A stretch of 64,000 nucleotides of DNA, taken from assembly GCA_013397435.1 (NCBI GenBank), contig VZRG01002612.1:4642-68641 (forward strand), written 5' to 3'. The notes under the pieces were generated by a model. The model saw nothing but the letters and a program-made list of their open reading frames with translations. It was not told the DNA's origin and did not search any database. Of this stretch, positions 61,411 to 64,000 are shown piece by piece (position 1 is the first letter of the stretch; every line of letters begins with the position of its first letter). Source of the stretch: Erythrocercus mccallii. Its lineage: Eukaryota > Chordata > Aves > Passeriformes > Dicruridae. Both the position numbers and the translations under genes were made by a program.

Positions 61411-64000
61411 TGACTGTTTCAGTTCAATAAATGACTTATTTACCTGTGCCCTGCTCACATAGCAGTAAAAGTATCTTGTCACTTTCTGTTTTGCCATGAC
61501 CCCAGTTCATCTCACTTATTCATTATTGATGAAAAAAATATGAAATGGTGTGGAAATAGGACTGATGTTTGCTTTAATATAAATATTTTTTGTTGTCTGG
61601 TTCTGTATGTGCACCAATAGGAACTTGTCTTACTAGTGCTGTGAATCCCCAGTTACATCTCCATATAAAAAGATAAACAGAGCCCTGGGAAAAAAATACA
61701 TGTATGTTATAATCCAATAATTATAATTATGTTATAATTATGTTATAGTAATGTTATAACTTCTGGCCTGTAAACGAAATTGATTTCCTGAGTTAAAGCC
61801 TCCAAAAATGATACTGGTGACTCATATTCCAATATCTTTTTTTTCCTAGCAGTTTCTGCTTTGAAATACATGACTGATAATAACAGCTGTACTCCTATTG
61901 AGAAATTATTCAATTTAGAGGTTATTGATTAGAGCTCTTCAAGCTGAATTAAGGTGTTGTTCTGCAGAGCAAAATGGTTCTGGCATCTACATGGCAGTGT
62001 TCATTCTCACTTCACTTGTGCTTTCCTTTGCTGACACCTGCACACCCATCTTGTCCCAGCTGTGAAGGCCTTGCTTTTCCCAACATGGTGGCCTAGTTGA
62101 GTAACTCTGGTGTTGGCATGCTCTTGAATATCTGCTTGTTGAGTTTTTCTGTCCCTTTAAGCACTCTGCATGTGCTGGGGTGTGTCTTGATGTGTGGAGC
62201 CTTCTAAAATGTTAATGCTGGAAATGTTTACCATTTGTAGCTTTAAAAAGAAAAAAAAATCTTAGTCTATACAGGTCTAGCCAGTACTTTGCAGATTTTA
62301 TGCCTTTATTCTGACAGTTTAGTAACACAGGAAATAAATTAATCCCCTATGGGCAACAGAATGTTTATTAGCTAGTGGATTCATATAGTGTTTAAACTAC
62401 AGCTTTTGTTATACATTTGAAGTATATTGATACTTATATGCAGCTGAAAAATTACTTAGTGAATAATAAAGGGTTTTGTTTTCTTTAGTGACTGTCAGAG
62501 GTACACACAGAGGTACAGTGGTTTGGGATGTTGCTCTTGAAATGCTTGAAAAGAAATATGCAGGGCTTCCAAGTCTGTACTTGCAAATACCATCCTTGAA
62601 AGAATAAAGTGATGTCTTCAGAAGCACCTTTGGGCTGCTATCCTTAAGTGAATATCCTTTGTTAATGCTTTTTAGTTGTTCGGTTTATAGTTATGCACCA
62701 CCTTGCCATGGCAATTAAATGCATTTTTAGCTTTAAAACCCCCCCATAAATGGGAGTGGGTACTTCTGTCCTAGCCCAAAAAATTTACAAAGTTTGTTTA
62801 CTACTTTTCAAACTTACTGATCTTTGTGGCTAGATTGGGCCAGTGCATCAAGTGTGAATGTGTGTTAGCTGTGGAATCTGCGTCTGTGTGTTACTTTTTG
62901 GGCAAACTCAGGGGAAAAAAAATTGCTGATCATGGTTCTTATGTATTTCTTACAAAGAGGTTATAGCTCCTTTGGACTGTAGCACATTCCATCTCCTTTC
63001 ACTCTGCTTGTGTGGCTCTAAGAGACCAGAAGGCAAAGTTCCTGTTCGTTTGCTGCGTGTATGTCTCTGAATGTGCAGCTGAATGGTGAGTTGTGCTTCG
63101 TCCTGAGAACTTCGAAATTAGAGAATTGCAAATATGTCTTGTTTCAAATTTACATTTTCCAACTCCTTGCTGAAGAATCTGCATTAAGAAATATAAAAAT
63201 TACTAAGCAGCTGCTGATTAGGATGCTGGGCTGAATTCTGACATTTAGTGAATTGAGATTTAATGTCAAAATGGGCATTCTGTTTCAAGAGACCAGTAAT
63301 TGCTTTAGTTTTTGTGGACACTTGGGTTTGCCAAGGTCAGCTGGCTTTCTCAGATTCTTGGGTCTACAGGATGTAATTCTCATACCTTATTTGTGTCTGT
63401 TTTGAATATATTGTTCTTGAAAGAGCCAGTCATGGCAGGGGGAGAAATGCCTTTTCTACAGGCAGCGATGTCATTAGACATCCCTGTTGGGAAGCAGGGA
63501 TGAAGTTATTCTAGGTATGCCCAATATGCCCAACAAGGTCACTGCTACATATTCTTATTCAGCCACACTTTCTTGGTGAAGGTAAAGCATGTGTAGATGT
63601 AGTCCTAAAAATGCAGGCTTTTCAAAACCTTTTGTGCCAAACAAATTTAACAAGTTGGATGCTATTGGTGGTGTTTGATCAGTCTAATACATCTGTTCTT
63701 TTCAAGATAGTCCTGTTCTTGCTTCAGTTATTAATGACTTTAGTGATGCTTTGTCTACCATTTTTCTTTTGTTTCTCATCAAAGGATGCCTTAGGCATTC
63801 CCCATGTGTGGATATCTCAATCTAGCTTCTGTAAGAAATGCAAAATTTTTGTGATAAAACATTCAGTTTTCTCCCCAAGCCTCACTGGTTAGATGGTTCT
63901 GATATTGCTGTTAATATTCCTTCCTTGTTTAGTCTGCTGAGGGACTGTTTTTCCTCTTGCATTTCATTGAAAAAAGGCTCCAAACTTGCATTTCACACAG

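Larger units (their letters stand above)
58350..64000 (+). other. WDR37 intron running off the right edge
   Basis: I searched for the next WDR37 exon (expected to continue GHTD/E-T-V-T-S-A-V-F and include a RTVKVWD-type WD end) and did not find it, so it lies past 64000. The region is AT-rich apart from a CpG-rich islet at 60409-60560 and an AT/GT microsatellite at 61376-61410. Confidence 0.6.

Noticed and set aside
62480..62607. WD-like peptide RGTVVWDVALEMLEKK downstream of the last WDR37 exon found
   Set aside because: It does not match the expected WDR37 continuation, lacks a fitting splice phase and donor, and is likely chance.

Overview
The window is vertebrate nuclear DNA and almost certainly from a bird. 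It has split genes with GT-AG introns, three CpG islands in an AT-rich background, and several decayed CR1 non-LTR retrotransposons. Their 3' ends resemble the avian CR1 consensus (the 'gaagagacctcaaagatca' type of tail). The species cannot be named from sequence alone. Three protein-coding genes could be reconstructed exon by exon, in the order GTPBP4 (+), IDI1 (-), WDR37 (+). This matches the conserved synteny on human chromosome 10p15.3. No LARP4B exon was found to the left and no IDI2-like copy was seen.

Layout: 1-7000 is intergenic, with two forward CR1 fragments (3917-4335, 6460-6908) and one reverse fragment (5666-6038). A CpG island at about 7020-7940 drives GTPBP4 (NOG1), whose 17 coding exons run from 7439 to 18104 and encode 631 residues. 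A 2.9 kb tail-to-tail spacer (18105-21014) holds a striking 16-bp-arm hairpin. IDI1 follows on the minus strand (25716 down to 21015). It has four core exons encoding the 227-residue enzyme plus an upstream exon adding a 39-residue arginine-rich N-terminus. Its promoter carries an SRE-like site, a perfect CRE and four CCAAT boxes, three of them spaced 31-32 bp. About 5 kb without recognised genes separates IDI1 from a head-to-head CpG island (about 30860-31570), the likely WDR37 promoter and non-coding first exon. After a 9 kb intron, ten WDR37 coding exons (40452-58349) encode the first 368 residues. The last quarter of the protein lies beyond the right edge, and 58350-64000 is intron.

The genes act in separate housekeeping processes: 60S ribosome biogenesis (GTPBP4), isoprenoid and sterol synthesis (IDI1), and a WD40 adaptor of neural development (WDR37). 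Nothing suggests a shared pathway; the link is conserved neighbourhood. No RNA genes, CRISPR arrays or bacterial-style systems were found, and I found no evidence of a wholly new biological system. The best leads are regulatory or structural: the IDI1 long-form exon and sterol-type promoter, an isolated CpG islet with a perfect CTCF-type motif inside a WDR37 intron (60468-60482), the hairpin between GTPBP4 and IDI1, an intronic G-quadruplex run, and recent-looking local duplications.
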